Source: Actinomadura oligospora ATCC 43269
Lineage (GTDB): Bacteria > Actinomycetota > Actinomycetes > Streptosporangiales > Streptosporangiaceae
Direction of reading: 5' to 3'
DNA length: 64,000 bases
Assembly: GCF_000518265.1 (NCBI RefSeq)
Contig: NZ_JADG01000018.1
Coordinates: 1 to 64,000, forward strand
Shown here: positions 1 to 8,335 of the stretch, in pieces
How positions within the stretch are numbered: the stretch's first letter is position 1
Layout of the letters: every line of letters starts with the position of its first letter
Notes under the pieces: model-generated
The model's database searches: none
What the model was told of the DNA's origin: nothing
Seen by the model: the letters and a program-made list of their open reading frames with translations, nothing else
Made by a program: the position numbers and the translations under genes

Positions 1-232
1 TGGATGAGCCAAACGCTACGAGCGTGCACACCAGCTCGCACGTGATGACGGCAACGGGGAGAAGCCAGGCAACAGAGGCGTGCCAACCGGCCGCCTTGCC
101 GAGAGCGTACTGAGGTGCTGCGGAGAGGGCGGCTACGGCCGCCAGGGAGACGGGGGTCCCGGCGTAGACGGCCCAGCGGGCTGGACGGCTCGAAACTTGT
201 TGCTGCTGCACAGGTGCTGACTCCCGAGGCAC
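1..232 (-). CDS. Membrane protein fragment, DUF2637/SpdB-like (mobile-element gene, continues past the window)
   Basis: The minus-strand reading frame opens at a GTG and runs off the left edge, giving about 77 residues. After a short Gln-rich start it contains two hydrophobic stretches, around residues 19-40 and 52-77, separated by a Gly-Trp-containing loop. The segment AWLLPVAV resembles the DUF2637 membrane proteins found in actinomycete integrative and conjugative elements. Function within those elements is poorly defined; transfer or replication roles are only suggested by context. The gene reads away from the interrupted yifB gene and abuts it, which is the main reason for calling it the end of an inserted element. 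No good ribosome-binding site is visible before the GTG. The family call is tentative; membrane topology is clear. Confidence 0.45.
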   Translation of the reverse strand, partial: MPRESAPVQQQQVSSRPARWAVYAGTPVSLAAVAALSAAPQYALGKAAGWHASVAWLLPVAVITCELVCTLVAFGSS

Positions 233-284
233 GTGGTACGTTCAACATTGCTTCGGGTAGGACTGGCCCAACAGGCACGTCACG
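233..284. other. Probable junction between inserted element and the yifB gene
   Basis: Reading in the yifB frame, recognisable homology (Asp-Trp-Pro-Asn-Arg-His-Val-Thr-Val) begins at about 261. It is preceded by an in-frame TAG at 258-260. Further left the sequence no longer matches YifB and becomes the divergent DUF2637-like gene. The crossover is therefore between about 233 and 261. No integrase gene or second copy of the junction is in the window, so the attachment core cannot be defined. Confidence 0.5.
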
Positions 285-1646
285 GTGTCACTTTTCCCGG
301 CAAGCCTGCCGAAAAAGGGTTCGACCTTCGACATCGCCATCGCCGTGGCGCTGCTCGCGGCTGCCGAAGCGGTCTCCCCGTTCTCCTGCGCGGGTCTGAC
401 GCTGGTCGGGGAACTTGGGCTGGACGGCCGGATGCGAGCCATCCCGGGCGTGCTGCCCGCGGTCCTCGCGTCCGCCAACGCGGGCTGCCAGACGGTGGTC
501 GTGCCTCGGGCCAACGCGGCCGAGGCCAGGCTGGTCCCGGACATCGAGGTCGTCCCTGTCGCCAGCCTGCGCGAGTTGCTGTGCCTGCTCCGCGACGAGC
601 CGCCGCCCACAGAGGACGACCAGCCCGAGCAGGCGTCCACCCATTACGGCATGGATGGGCTCGCCCCACGTTGCCCAGACCGGCGGACAGACCTCGATCT
701 GACGGACGTCCGAGGGCAGGCCGAGGCCCGCCGGGCCCTGGAGATCAGCGCGGCGGGCGGCCACCACCTTTTCTTCAGTGGTCCGCCTGGCTGCGGGAAG
801 ACCATGTTGGCCGAACGGCTCCCCACCCTGATGCCGCCGCTGGAGCCGGAGGCGGCCCTAGAGGTCACGGCGATCCACTCCGTCGCGGGCACCCTCCCGC
901 CAGACCAGCCGATGATCACCAAACCGCCGTTCCACGCACCGCACCACACCGCGACAAGAGCGGCGATCGTCGGCGGCGGATCAGGTCGCGTCCTCCAACC
1001 GGGAGCGGTTTCCCTGGCCCACCGAGGAATCCTCTTCCTGGACGAGGCGCCCGAATTCCAAGGCGGAGTCCTGGACGCTCTCCGGCAGCCGCTCGAAGAA
1101 GGGGAGGTCAGGTTGTCCAGGGTGGAAGGCACCGCGCGGTTCCCGGCACGATTCACGCTGGTCCTGGCGGCGAACCCGTGCCCGTGCGCCGCCGCCAAGC
1201 AGATGGACTGCTCCTGCGCCCCGGGCATCCGCCGCAAGTACACCTCGCGCGTTTCGGGGCCCCTGCTCGATCGCATCGACCTGAAGCTGGAGCTCACCCC
1301 TGCGAGCCGCGCCGAACTCCGATACGACCTGGAGTTCGCCGAGTCCAGCGAGGTCGTGGCCGAACGCGTCCTGAACGCCCGCGAGCGTGCGGTGAAGCGC
1401 CTGTCCGGCACCCCCTGGCGCACCAATTCCGAGATCCCCGGCCCGGAACTCCGCCGCCATTTCACCCCGTCCGGAGAGGCGATGCGCGCCGCCGACGAAG
1501 CGCTCCAGAAGGGAACCCTCAGCGCCCGGGGCCTGGACCGCGTGCTCCGCGTCGCCTGGACGATCGCCGACCTGGCCGACCGCGAAGAGCCGGGCGACGA
1601 CGACATCGGCGGTGCCCTGGCCCTATGGAACGGCCGCTGGACATGA
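261..1646 (+). pseudogene. yifB: YifB/ComM-family Mg-chelatase-like AAA ATPase, 5' end missing
   Basis: The product matches YifB/ComM, an AAA+ ATPase with an N-terminal Lon-S5-like fold, linked in transforming bacteria to branch migration during DNA uptake. Visible parts are the conserved ASLPKKGS segment at the start, Walker A GPPGCGKT near residue 166 of the GTG-started frame, a Walker B FLDEAPEF, and the C-terminal Mg-chelatase domain with the usual Cys-rich NPCPC region. Full-length family members are about 500-515 residues. Here roughly 70-80 N-terminal residues are absent, because the frame is interrupted by TAG at 258-260 next to foreign DNA. A GTG at 285 could start a 453-residue protein, but it would lack part of the first domain. 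The gene lies just upstream of dprA, its usual partner in DNA processing. Confidence 0.85.
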
Positions 1647-1776
1647 AGCCCAAGCAACCCGCACTGATGCGCGCTCTCCAAGAGCGCAAACAGCCCGCGC
1701 CGGTGATTCCCCCACGGCTGCGGACCGTCCGCGTTGGTGTGCTCCCAAGAGAAGGAACTGCCCCGAGGAGGCGACC

Positions 1777-2937
1777 ATGACCGATGACCAGACCGCACGA
1801 GCGATCCTCACGGCCTTGGCCGAGCCGGGCGAACCCGTGCTCAACCAGATCATCGACCGAGTCGGCGCACCCGGAGCGCTCGAAGCCATCCGCTCCGGCC
1901 GGTTGCCGGACGCGCCGACGGGCCGGACCGCCGACGACTCCGAAGTTGCCCGGATGACCGAACGCCTGGCCCACTGGCGGATCCGGTTGTCCGCCGCCGA
2001 ACCCGCGAGTGACCTGCTCGTCGCCGAGCGCCTAGGCGTCCGGTTGGTCTGCCCGGGCGATCCTGAGTGGCCCACCACCCTGGACGACCTGGGCTCGCGA
2101 CGTCCGTACGCCCTGTGGCTGCGCGGCCCCACCGACCTGCGCCACGGCTGCCTGCGCTCGGTCGCGCTCGTCGGGGCCCGCGCGGCGTCCTCCTACGGCC
2201 TGCGCATAGCGGCGGAGATGGCTTGCGAGCTGGGCGACCGCGGATGGACGGTCGTATCAGGCGGAGCCATGGGCATCGACGCCGCAGCGCACCGAGGCTC
2301 TCTGGCGGCAGGCGGCCCGACCGTCGCGGTCCTCGCCAACGGAGTGGACGTCCCCTATCCGGCCTGCAACGACGGTTTGTTCGCCGAACTCGCCCGCCGT
2401 GAGTTACTCATCAGCGAATCACCGCCTGGCACCGCACCGAGGCGCCAACGTTTCCTCGTCCGCAACCGCGTCATCGCCGCCCTCTCCAGGGGCACGGTCG
2501 TCGTCGAGGCGGGACGCCGCAGCGGGGCGCTGAGCACTGCCCACTGGGCCCGGAAACTGAGCCGCGTGGTCATGGCCGTCCCGGGCCCGGTGACCTCGGC
2601 GTCCTCCGTCGGCTGCCACGCGCTCCTCCGCGATCCGCCACCCGCCCTCCTGGTCACCCGAAGCGAAGAGGTGATCGAAGCCGTGGGCGAACTCGGCACG
2701 GACCTCGCTCCGATCCCTGCCAGCCCGGTCCTGTCCCGCGATCTCCTGGATCCGGTCTCCCACGCCGTCCTGGAAGCCCTGCCTTCCCGGGCGGCGGCGG
2801 GCCCGGCCCAGATCGCCGCGAAGGCCGGCGTGGACCTCCCCACCGCCAACGCCAAACTCGGCCTTCTCGCCGCCGGCGGTTTCGTAGAACGCGCCCCCGG
2901 CGGCTGGCGCCTGACCCAGAAAGCCAAAACCCCATGA
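1777..2937 (+). CDS. dprA: DNA-processing protein DprA (Smf)
   Basis: DprA binds incoming single-stranded DNA and loads RecA. It is conserved even in bacteria not known to transform. The 386-residue product has the Rossmann-like core with GARAASSYG and SGGAMGIDAAAHRG, the latter being the family's nucleotide-binding signature, followed by a C-terminal winged-helix segment rich in Ala (about residues 320-380). The ATG is chosen because it follows GAGGAG at 1765-1770 by 6 bases; the frame is open further upstream but without family similarity. It lies 130 bp after the damaged yifB on the same strand. In most actinobacteria yifB and dprA follow rnhB, DUF2469 and yraN on one strand; here they converge on DUF2469. 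Confidence 0.93.
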   Translation: MTDDQTARAILTALAEPGEPVLNQIIDRVGAPGALEAIRSGRLPDAPTGRTADDSEVARMTERLAHWRIRLSAAEPASDLLVAERLGVRLVCPGDPEWPTTLDDLGSRRPYALWLRGPTDLRHGCLRSVALVGARAASSYGLRIAAEMACELGDRGWTVVSGGAMGIDAAAHRGSLAAGGPTVAVLANGVDVPYPACNDGLFAELARRELLISESPPGTAPRRQRFLVRNRVIAALSRGTVVVEAGRRSGALSTAHWARKLSRVVMAVPGPVTSASSVGCHALLRDPPPALLVTRSEEVIEAVGELGTDLAPIPASPVLSRDLLDPVSHAVLEALPSRAAAGPAQIAAKAGVDLPTANAKLGLLAAGGFVERAPGGWRLTQKAKTP

Positions 2938-3880
2938 CCGCCCACCAGACGTCGTCCCGCAGCACAGCTCATCGAACGTCCACAGCCGCCCCGAGCCCCC
3001 AGGTCCATGCACCGGCTTTCGCGTCCACAGCCCCCTGGCACCGCAGCTCCGCAGCGCCCTCCCCAGAAACCCCGCCTGCACGATCACCACCCCGACCGGC
3101 GGCCCCATTGAAATCTGCTCATGCGCCCGCACCAGCACGCACACTCGCCAAAAACACTCAGCAACAGCACCAACATGCGTCCGGATTGATGAACTGGCAT
3201 CAACCGCCTGACTCCAGCAACCGGGGTGGACAACTCACACGCCTGAGCCGGATTCCGCCCAGCATGACCGCACGAGCCACGCGGTGGTCGCACACAGGGT
3301 CTGCGGAAGGCGGACGCGGAAGGCGGTTTCTCTGGTGAGGCGGCGCAAGTTGGCAGCTTGCTGGCACTGCCGGTGCTGAGCACGCTCAGCGAGCGCCCGT
3401 TGTGCCCCGCCTCTCGCGAGGCAGGGACTGGTCCCACGACGACACGGCCACCACGAAGGAACCCGGCGTTCCATGAGGGGTCGCTGCGGTTGTCGAGAGG
3501 GCTGGTGGAGTCAGGCTGCGTTTCGGTGACGGTCTCGTGGCTCGTCGGGGCTCGGTGGCCCAAGCCGACATGCCACGGCAATCGTTAGCGGGGCATGGTC
3601 GGGGTCGCCTAGTGGAAGGGGGACTCGCAGCCCCGGTCGGCGTTACCTCCAGCGCCCTCTCCATCCTCACGACCGTCTTCGACGGGGAAGCATGCAAGAA
3701 GGCGATCCGAAGCGCTGCGACCGACGACAGCGCTGGTGCTGGGGCCTGCTTCTCCTGCGGATCGTTGTGTATGTGGGGGCCTAGGGCTGGAGGTTGCTGG
3801 TGGAGCGGAGGAGGGCAGCGTTGAGGGATGTCAGCGCAGGTGGTACTTGGGAAGGGGGATTTGATTGGGCGGAGTGGGAT
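2938..3880. other. Gene-poor gap of 0.94 kb between converging dprA and DUF2469
   Basis: No frame on either strand gives a recognisable protein, and third-position GC bias is weak compared with the flanks. The left third is a Pro/Ser/Ala-coding-like, C-rich stretch. Near 3414 there is a short inverted repeat (GCCTCTCGCGAGGC). The position downstream of DUF2469 is where yraN is expected, but no YraN signature (GE..A..YL or EVK) is present on either strand. The gap looks like decayed or rearranged DNA. Confidence 0.6.
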
Positions 3881-4195
3881 TTATTGGTCGGCGGGGAGTT
3901 CGAAGTCGCTCTTGGCTAGTTCTTCGACGTTGACGTCCTTGAAGGTGACCACGCGGACATTCTTGACAAACCTGGCGGGACGGTACATGTCCCAGACCCA
4001 GGCGTCCTGCATGGTGACCTCGAAATAGACCTCGCCGTTGTCGGCGCCTCGGACCTGGAGGTCGACCGAGTTGGTCAGGTAAAAGCGGCGCTCGGTCTCC
4101 ACCACGTAGCTGAAGAGGCCGACGACGTCGCGGTACTCGCGATAGAGCTGGAGCTCCATCTCGGTTTCGTACTTCTCGAGATCCTCGGCGCTCAC
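3881..4195 (-). CDS. DUF2469 family protein
   Basis: The 104-residue protein is a small acidic, soluble protein of the DUF2469 family, found almost exclusively in actinobacteria directly after rnhB. Its function is unknown. The sequence is typical in full: it starts SAEDLEKYETEMELQLYREY, has a central FSYVVETERRFYL segment, and ends with a predicted beta-rich half. The GTG start overlaps the rnhB stop codon (GTGA), indicating translational coupling. No signal peptide, membrane segment or cysteine is present. The downstream yraN gene expected in this operon is absent. Confidence 0.93.
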   Translation of the reverse strand: MSAEDLEKYETEMELQLYREYRDVVGLFSYVVETERRFYLTNSVDLQVRGADNGEVYFEVTMQDAWVWDMYRPARFVKNVRVVTFKDVNVEELAKSDFELPADQ

Positions 4196-4914
4196 ACTCG
4201 TACCCCTTCCGTCCGGGTCCTGTGGTCCTCCCCGGTCTGCTCCCCCGTGACCACATCCCCATTCTTACGCACCAGCCGGCCCACGTTGACGAAGGAGAGG
4301 CGGTGTTCGGCACATGGACCGTGTTCGGCGAGCGCGGCGGTGTGCGCCTTGGTCGCGTATCCCTTGTGCACGTCGAAGCCGTAGTGGGGGAATCGCTCGT
4401 GCAGATCGATCATGATCCGATCCCGGGTGACCTTCGCCACGATCGAGGCGGCGGCGATGCAGGCAACCACCTGATCACCCTTGATCACGCCCAGACTGGG
4501 CGCCATCAGTCCGGGCACCGAGAAGCCGTCGCTCAGGACGTACGCGGGACGCTGGCCGAGCGCGGCCACGGCGCGGCGCATGCCGGTGATGTTGCATCGA
4601 TGCACGCCGAAGCGGTCCACCTCGTCCCGGGGAACGATGATCACGCTCCAGCTCGCGGCGCGCTCGACGATCTCCTCGTAGAGCGCCTCGCGGCGGGCCG
4701 GAGTCAGCAGTTTGGAATCGTTGAGGCCTTCGATCCGGCCTCGTTTGCCGTCCGCCAGAATCGCGGCGCCGATCACCAGCGGCCCGGCGCAGGCTCCGCG
4801 GCCCGCCTCGTCCACCCCGGCCACGGGGCTGAAACCCCCGTGTCCGAGGGCGCGCTCGAAGCCGTACAGCCCAGCGTCACGCCTGGGCGTGAACCGCAGT
4901 GGACGACCGTTCAT
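4192..4914 (-). CDS. rnhB: Ribonuclease HII
   Basis: RNase HII cleaves RNA in RNA:DNA hybrids and at single ribonucleotides in DNA. The 240-residue product has the catalytic GVDEAGRGACAGPLVIGA motif (Asp and Glu metal ligands), the second acidic cluster around LNDSKLL, and the conserved AASIVAKVTRDR and HYGFDVHKGYATKAH blocks. The chosen ATG gives the MNGRPLRFTPRRD start typical of actinobacterial homologues; an open frame extends 25 codons upstream but without similarity. The stop overlaps the DUF2469 start. Upstream lies an 0.86 kb repeat-bearing gap, so its promoter should be within that gap. Confidence 0.95.
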   Translation of the reverse strand: MNGRPLRFTPRRDAGLYGFERALGHGGFSPVAGVDEAGRGACAGPLVIGAAILADGKRGRIEGLNDSKLLTPARREALYEEIVERAASWSVIIVPRDEVDRFGVHRCNITGMRRAVAALGQRPAYVLSDGFSVPGLMAPSLGVIKGDQVVACIAAASIVAKVTRDRIMIDLHERFPHYGFDVHKGYATKAHTAALAEHGPCAEHRLSFVNVGRLVRKNGDVVTGEQTGEDHRTRTEGVRV

Positions 4915-5205
4915 ACTCGCAGCGTACGTCCCTGGAAAGCCGGAAAACCCCGTTTTGACGCTCAAGAGCGCCCTGGAACGGACGATCATCGCGAAGCCGC
5001 AGTTCGCGCCTGTGTCAGCGGTGGTTCAGCCCAAGGCGGAACCACCGGTCGAGGCCAACTGGACCCGATCCATGCCTGCCGTTCCCGCGCCAAGCCAGTT
5101 GACAGCCAGCCAGCGGGTCAGGGCACCCACGCACAAGCCGGTTCGCCGGTCCCACCAGGGCGGTCCCAGGCCGCCCGCCCCCGGCGCGTCCGGCCCCGGC
5201 GATCC

Positions 5206-5765
5206 GCCTCTGGCCATCGCCCTCAGCGGCGGACACCCCTGGTCCCGCCCAGGGCGGGGCTCGGCGGCCCGGCCCTGCCCTCTGGCCCCCGGCGCCCCTT
5301 CGGCGACGGACATAGCCTGGAGGCTTTACCCACCGCCCTGGCCCCATCTGGGGCGGTCCCCCAGCGATGCGCCCCCTGGCCGTCGCCGTCGGCGGCGGGC
5401 GCAGCTGGTCCCGCCCCGGGGCGGGACCAGCGGCCCGGCCCGGCCCTCTGGCCCCCGGCGACCCGCCCTCGGCGGCGGGCTCAGGCTAGGGGGCTTTCCG
5501 CCGCCTTTCACTGGCCCCTTCCCGGGCGATCCCCCGGCGATCCGCCCTTTGGCCGTCCGCCCCTCGGCGGCACAGCTGGCCCCGCCCGAGGGCGGCCCTA
5601 GGCGGTCCGGCCCTCGGCGGTCCGGCCTCGGTGGTGGGAGCAGGCTGGAAGCTTTGCTCGCCGTCTTATCGCTGGTCGCGCCTGGGGGCGGGGCCCCGGG
5701 TGCTCCGGCCCGGCCCTCCCCGGCGGCCCGCCATCGGTGGTGGGTGCAGGCTGGAGGGGCGGTGC
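5206..5765. repeat. Imperfect GC-rich tandem repeat array in the rnhB-lepB gap
   Basis: The gap between rnhB and lepB (4915-5775) has no credible gene. Four diverged copies of a unit recur. Each has a Pro/Ala-coding-like GGC-rich part followed by a landmark of the form CAGGCTGGAGGCTTT with a GCCG tail. The landmarks lie near 5314, 5483, 5641 and 5747, giving spacings of about 170, 158 and 106 bp, so the last copy is shortened. Copies differ at many positions, suggesting an old duplication. The array contains a 28-bp palindrome. Its role is unknown. Confidence 0.6.
5404..5431. repeat. Perfect 28-bp palindrome
   Basis: The left arm GCTGGTCCCGCCCC is followed directly by its exact reverse complement GGGGCGGGACCAGC. 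There is no spacer. A related but imperfect version sits one repeat unit to the left, around 5250-5271. There is no T-run on either side, so a classical intrinsic terminator is not indicated. Cruciform formation or a protein-binding site are possible. Confidence 0.8.
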
Positions 5766-5775
5766 CGGGAGCGGC

Positions 5776-6891
5776 TTAGCGGCGGAGGTGGAGGCGTAGG
5801 CGGCGGGTCAGGTAGGTGATGGGGATGGCGCCCAGGGAGCCGAGGGTCAGTGGGGCTGCCGGGGCCAGGGCGGCGGCCGTCTTGAGGGTCGGCTGCTTGA
5901 AGGTGGACGGGATGGGGAGGGTGTCCAGGCGGTTCAGGGGCCAGACGATGACGAAGGCGCGGCCGATGACGTGGTCGATGGGGATGGTGCCGCCGCCTCG
6001 GTCGCCGCGATGCCAGCGGGAGTCGGACGAGGCCTCGCGGTGGTCGCCCATGACCCAGAGCTGGCCGGGGCCGACGGTGGCGTCGAAGGGGTCGATGGAC
6101 GGCTTGTTCTGCACCCGCGTGGACGGGTCGGTGAACAGGTAGGAGTGCTCGTCCAGCGGGACGCCGTTGACGGTGACGCGGCCCTGGGCGTCGCAGCACT
6201 TCACGTGGTCGCCGGGGACGCCGATGACGCGCTTGATGTAGTCCTTCTCGTTCGGCGCGACGCCGAAGGCGCCGCCGACCGCGCGCAGGACCCTGCTGAC
6301 GGGGTTGCTCGGTCGGCTGACCTGGACTTCCGGGTCCCAGGAATCGAGGCCGTTGAAGACGACGACGTCGCCGCGGGAGATGTCCCGGGTGTGGTAGACG
6401 ACCTTGTTGACCAGGACGCGGTCGCCGATCTGGAGGGTGTTCTCCATCGACCCGGACGGGATGTAGAACGCCTGGACGACGAACGCCTTGATCACCAGGG
6501 CGAGGACGAGGGCGACGCCGATCAGCACCGGCAGTTCCTTCAGGAACGAGCCCGGCTTCTTGCGCTTCTTCCCGGTCGGCTCGGCGGACTCGGCGTCGTC
6601 CGGGGACGTGTCGGGCCGCTCGACGGCGGGCTCGCCACCCTCGGCGCCGGCATCGGGGGCCCCGGCGGTGGGATCGGGGCGCCCGGCGGTGGGGTTCGGG
6701 TGCCCAGCGGTGGCATCGGGGCGCCCGGCGGTGGGGTCGGGGTACCCGGGAGTGGACGGGGCGCGTTCGGTGTCGGACGGCTCGCGTTCGGAGGGGGACG
6801 GCTCGCGTGCGGGGGTCACGGTCTGCTTCTCTTCGGGCACCGCGCCCTCGGCTTCGGAACGCACGTCTCTCCGATCGTCCTCGTAAGTCAT
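5776..6891 (-). CDS. lepB: Signal peptidase I with a long repeat-bearing N-terminal extension
   Basis: Signal peptidase I removes signal peptides from exported proteins at the outer face of the membrane. The 371-residue protein has a single membrane segment at about 120-140, the catalytic serine in PSGSM (Ser148), the catalytic lysine in YIKRVIGVPGD (Lys220), and the GDHREASSDSR box near 300, so it should be active. The cytoplasmic extension of about 115 residues is acidic and contains repeats of the form PTAGRPD/ATAGHPN/PTAGRPD/PTAGAPD at about 53-80. Such a long repeat-bearing tail is more than the family needs. A second hydrophobic stretch near the C-terminus may be a further membrane contact. 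It follows rplS in the usual order but beyond a terminator. Confidence 0.95.
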   Translation of the reverse strand: MTYEDDRRDVRSEAEGAVPEEKQTVTPAREPSPSEREPSDTERAPSTPGYPDPTAGRPDATAGHPNPTAGRPDPTAGAPDAGAEGGEPAVERPDTSPDDAESAEPTGKKRKKPGSFLKELPVLIGVALVLALVIKAFVVQAFYIPSGSMENTLQIGDRVLVNKVVYHTRDISRGDVVVFNGLDSWDPEVQVSRPSNPVSRVLRAVGGAFGVAPNEKDYIKRVIGVPGDHVKCCDAQGRVTVNGVPLDEHSYLFTDPSTRVQNKPSIDPFDATVGPGQLWVMGDHREASSDSRWHRGDRGGGTIPIDHVIGRAFVIVWPLNRLDTLPIPSTFKQPTLKTAAALAPAAPLTLGSLGAIPITYLTRRLRLHLRR

Positions 6892-6994
6892 CAGGGCGCC
6901 AGACTAGCGGCGGGAGGGCCGCCGAATCTCGTGCATGGCCGTGTCGTGGCCACGTCCCGATCCGCTCCGACGTGCACTTTCCCCCAAAACGGGC

Positions 6995-7031
6995 GGCGCC
7001 CCGGGATCCGTGGTCGGGATCCCGGGGCGCC
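6995..7031 (-). terminator. Intrinsic terminator after rplS
   Basis: A 15-bp stem (GGCGCCCCGGGATCC with its complement) encloses a 6-base loop. On the minus strand it is followed within a few bases by TTTT and a G-run. It lies 25 bp beyond the rplS stop. Confidence 0.85.
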
Positions 7032-7055
7032 GGTCGCTCAGCGAGGCGAGAGCGA

Positions 7056-7409
7056 TCAGAAGTCGCGCTTCTCCTTGATGCGAGCCGCCTTGCCGCGCAG
7101 GTTGCGCAGGTAGTACAGCTTGGCGCGGCGGACGTCACCGCGGATCGCGACCTCGAGCTTCTCGATGTGCGGGCTGTTGATCGGCCAGGTGCGCTCGACG
7201 CCGTAGCCGCCCTTGCTGATCTTGCGGACGGTGAAGGTCTCGCGGGAGCCGCCGCCCTGACGCCGGATCACGACGCCCTCGAAGACCTGGACACGGGTGA
7301 CCTTGCCCTCGGTGATGCGCGCGTGAACGCGCACCGTGTCGCCGGGACGGAAGTCCGGGACGTCGGACCGCAGGGCGGCCTTCTCGATCTCCTGGATCAA
7401 AGCGTGCAT
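7056..7409 (-). CDS. rplS: 50S ribosomal protein L19
   Basis: L19 sits at the interface of the two ribosomal subunits. The 117-residue sequence is typical over its whole length, with the RPGDTVRVHARI start of the beta-barrel, the GVVIRRQGGGSRETFTVRKI block and the basic C-terminus ending KEKRDF. It follows trmD with a 133-bp gap in the conserved rimM-trmD-rplS order and is closed by a strong terminator. The gap is long enough to carry a promoter of its own. Confidence 0.97.
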   Translation of the reverse strand: MHALIQEIEKAALRSDVPDFRPGDTVRVHARITEGKVTRVQVFEGVVIRRQGGGSRETFTVRKISKGGYGVERTWPINSPHIEKLEVAIRGDVRRAKLYYLRNLRGKAARIKEKRDF

Positions 7410-7542
7410 GGCAGCTGTACCTCAGTCGTGTCGAACGCGGACGTCGAGAGGCCCCGGCCTGAGTGCATGGGGGCGTCGCTCCGCACAAAATGGATCTTCT
7501 TGGAAGTCTGCGCGCCGCGCGTCACGAGCACACGGCGACGCT

Positions 7543-8328
7543 CTAGTTTGCCATATCTTCGCCGTGCTCCGGAAAACCGGTGTCGGCGAGGATCTTCCGA
7601 TCATGTTTGTCAAGCGTTTCGGGGGCGAGGCGTCCGAGCAGCTCGGGGCGGTTCTCGGCGGTGCGGCGCAGCGCCTGGTCGCGCCGCCAGCGGGCGATCG
7701 CGCCGTGGTTGCCCGAGAGCAGGATCTCCGGGACGGCCCGCTCCCGCCAGACCGGCGGCTTGGTGAAGACGGGCCCCTCCAGAAGCGATTCCATGGCTCC
7801 GGGGGCGAACGAGTCGTCGGCGACGGACTCGGCGTTCCCGAGGACGCCGGGGATGAGCCGTCCGATCGCCTCGACCATCACCAGGACGGCGACCTCGCCG
7901 CCCGCCAGCACGAAGTCGCCGAGGCTCACCTCGGACACCGGCATGCGGGTGGCGGCCTCCTGGACGACACGGGAGTCGATGCCCTCGTAGCGTCCGCAGG
8001 CGAACAGGAGGTGCTCCTCGGCGGCCATCTCGGCGGCCATGGCCTGGGTGAACGGGCGTCCGGACGGGGTCGGCACCACGAGCCGCGGGGCCGGGCCGTC
8101 CGGCGGGGCGACGGCGTCCAGGGCCTCGCCCCACGGCTCGGGCTTCATGACCATGCCGGGGCCGCCGCCGTAGGGGGTGTCGTCCACGGTGCGGTGCCGG
8201 TCGTGCGTCCAGGACCGCAGGTCGTGGACGTGGACGTCGAGCAGCCCGGTGCGCCGGGCCTTGCCGATCAGCGAGACGTCGAGGGGGGCGAAGTACTCGG
8301 GGAAGATGCTGATGATGTCGAGTCGCAT
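7543..8328 (-). CDS. trmD: tRNA (guanine-37-N1)-methyltransferase
   Basis: TrmD methylates G37 next to the anticodon of tRNAs reading CNN codons, using S-adenosylmethionine, and so prevents frameshifting. The 261-residue product starts MRLDIISIFPEYF, has the conserved DDTPYGGGPGMVMKPEP segment, and carries the SPOUT knot motifs (FACGRYEGIDSRV and SLGDFVLAGGE). It begins 7 bp after the rimM stop, so the two are cotranscribed and probably coupled. Length and motifs are normal. Confidence 0.97.
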   Translation of the reverse strand: MRLDIISIFPEYFAPLDVSLIGKARRTGLLDVHVHDLRSWTHDRHRTVDDTPYGGGPGMVMKPEPWGEALDAVAPPDGPAPRLVVPTPSGRPFTQAMAAEMAAEEHLLFACGRYEGIDSRVVQEAATRMPVSEVSLGDFVLAGGEVAVLVMVEAIGRLIPGVLGNAESVADDSFAPGAMESLLEGPVFTKPPVWRERAVPEILLSGNHGAIARWRRDQALRRTAENRPELLGRLAPETLDKHDRKILADTGFPEHGEDMAN

Positions 8329-8335
8329 CGGGGGG

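Noticed and set aside
3585..3650. tRNA-like text (GGTCGCCTAGTGG...) in the dprA-DUF2469 gap
   Set aside because: No acceptor stem or T arm can be built, so it is not a tRNA.
5404..5431. Palindrome as an intrinsic terminator for rnhB or lepB
   Set aside because: It is about 345 bp beyond the end of lepB and 490 bp upstream of rnhB, and has no T-run, so it is not placed as an ordinary terminator.
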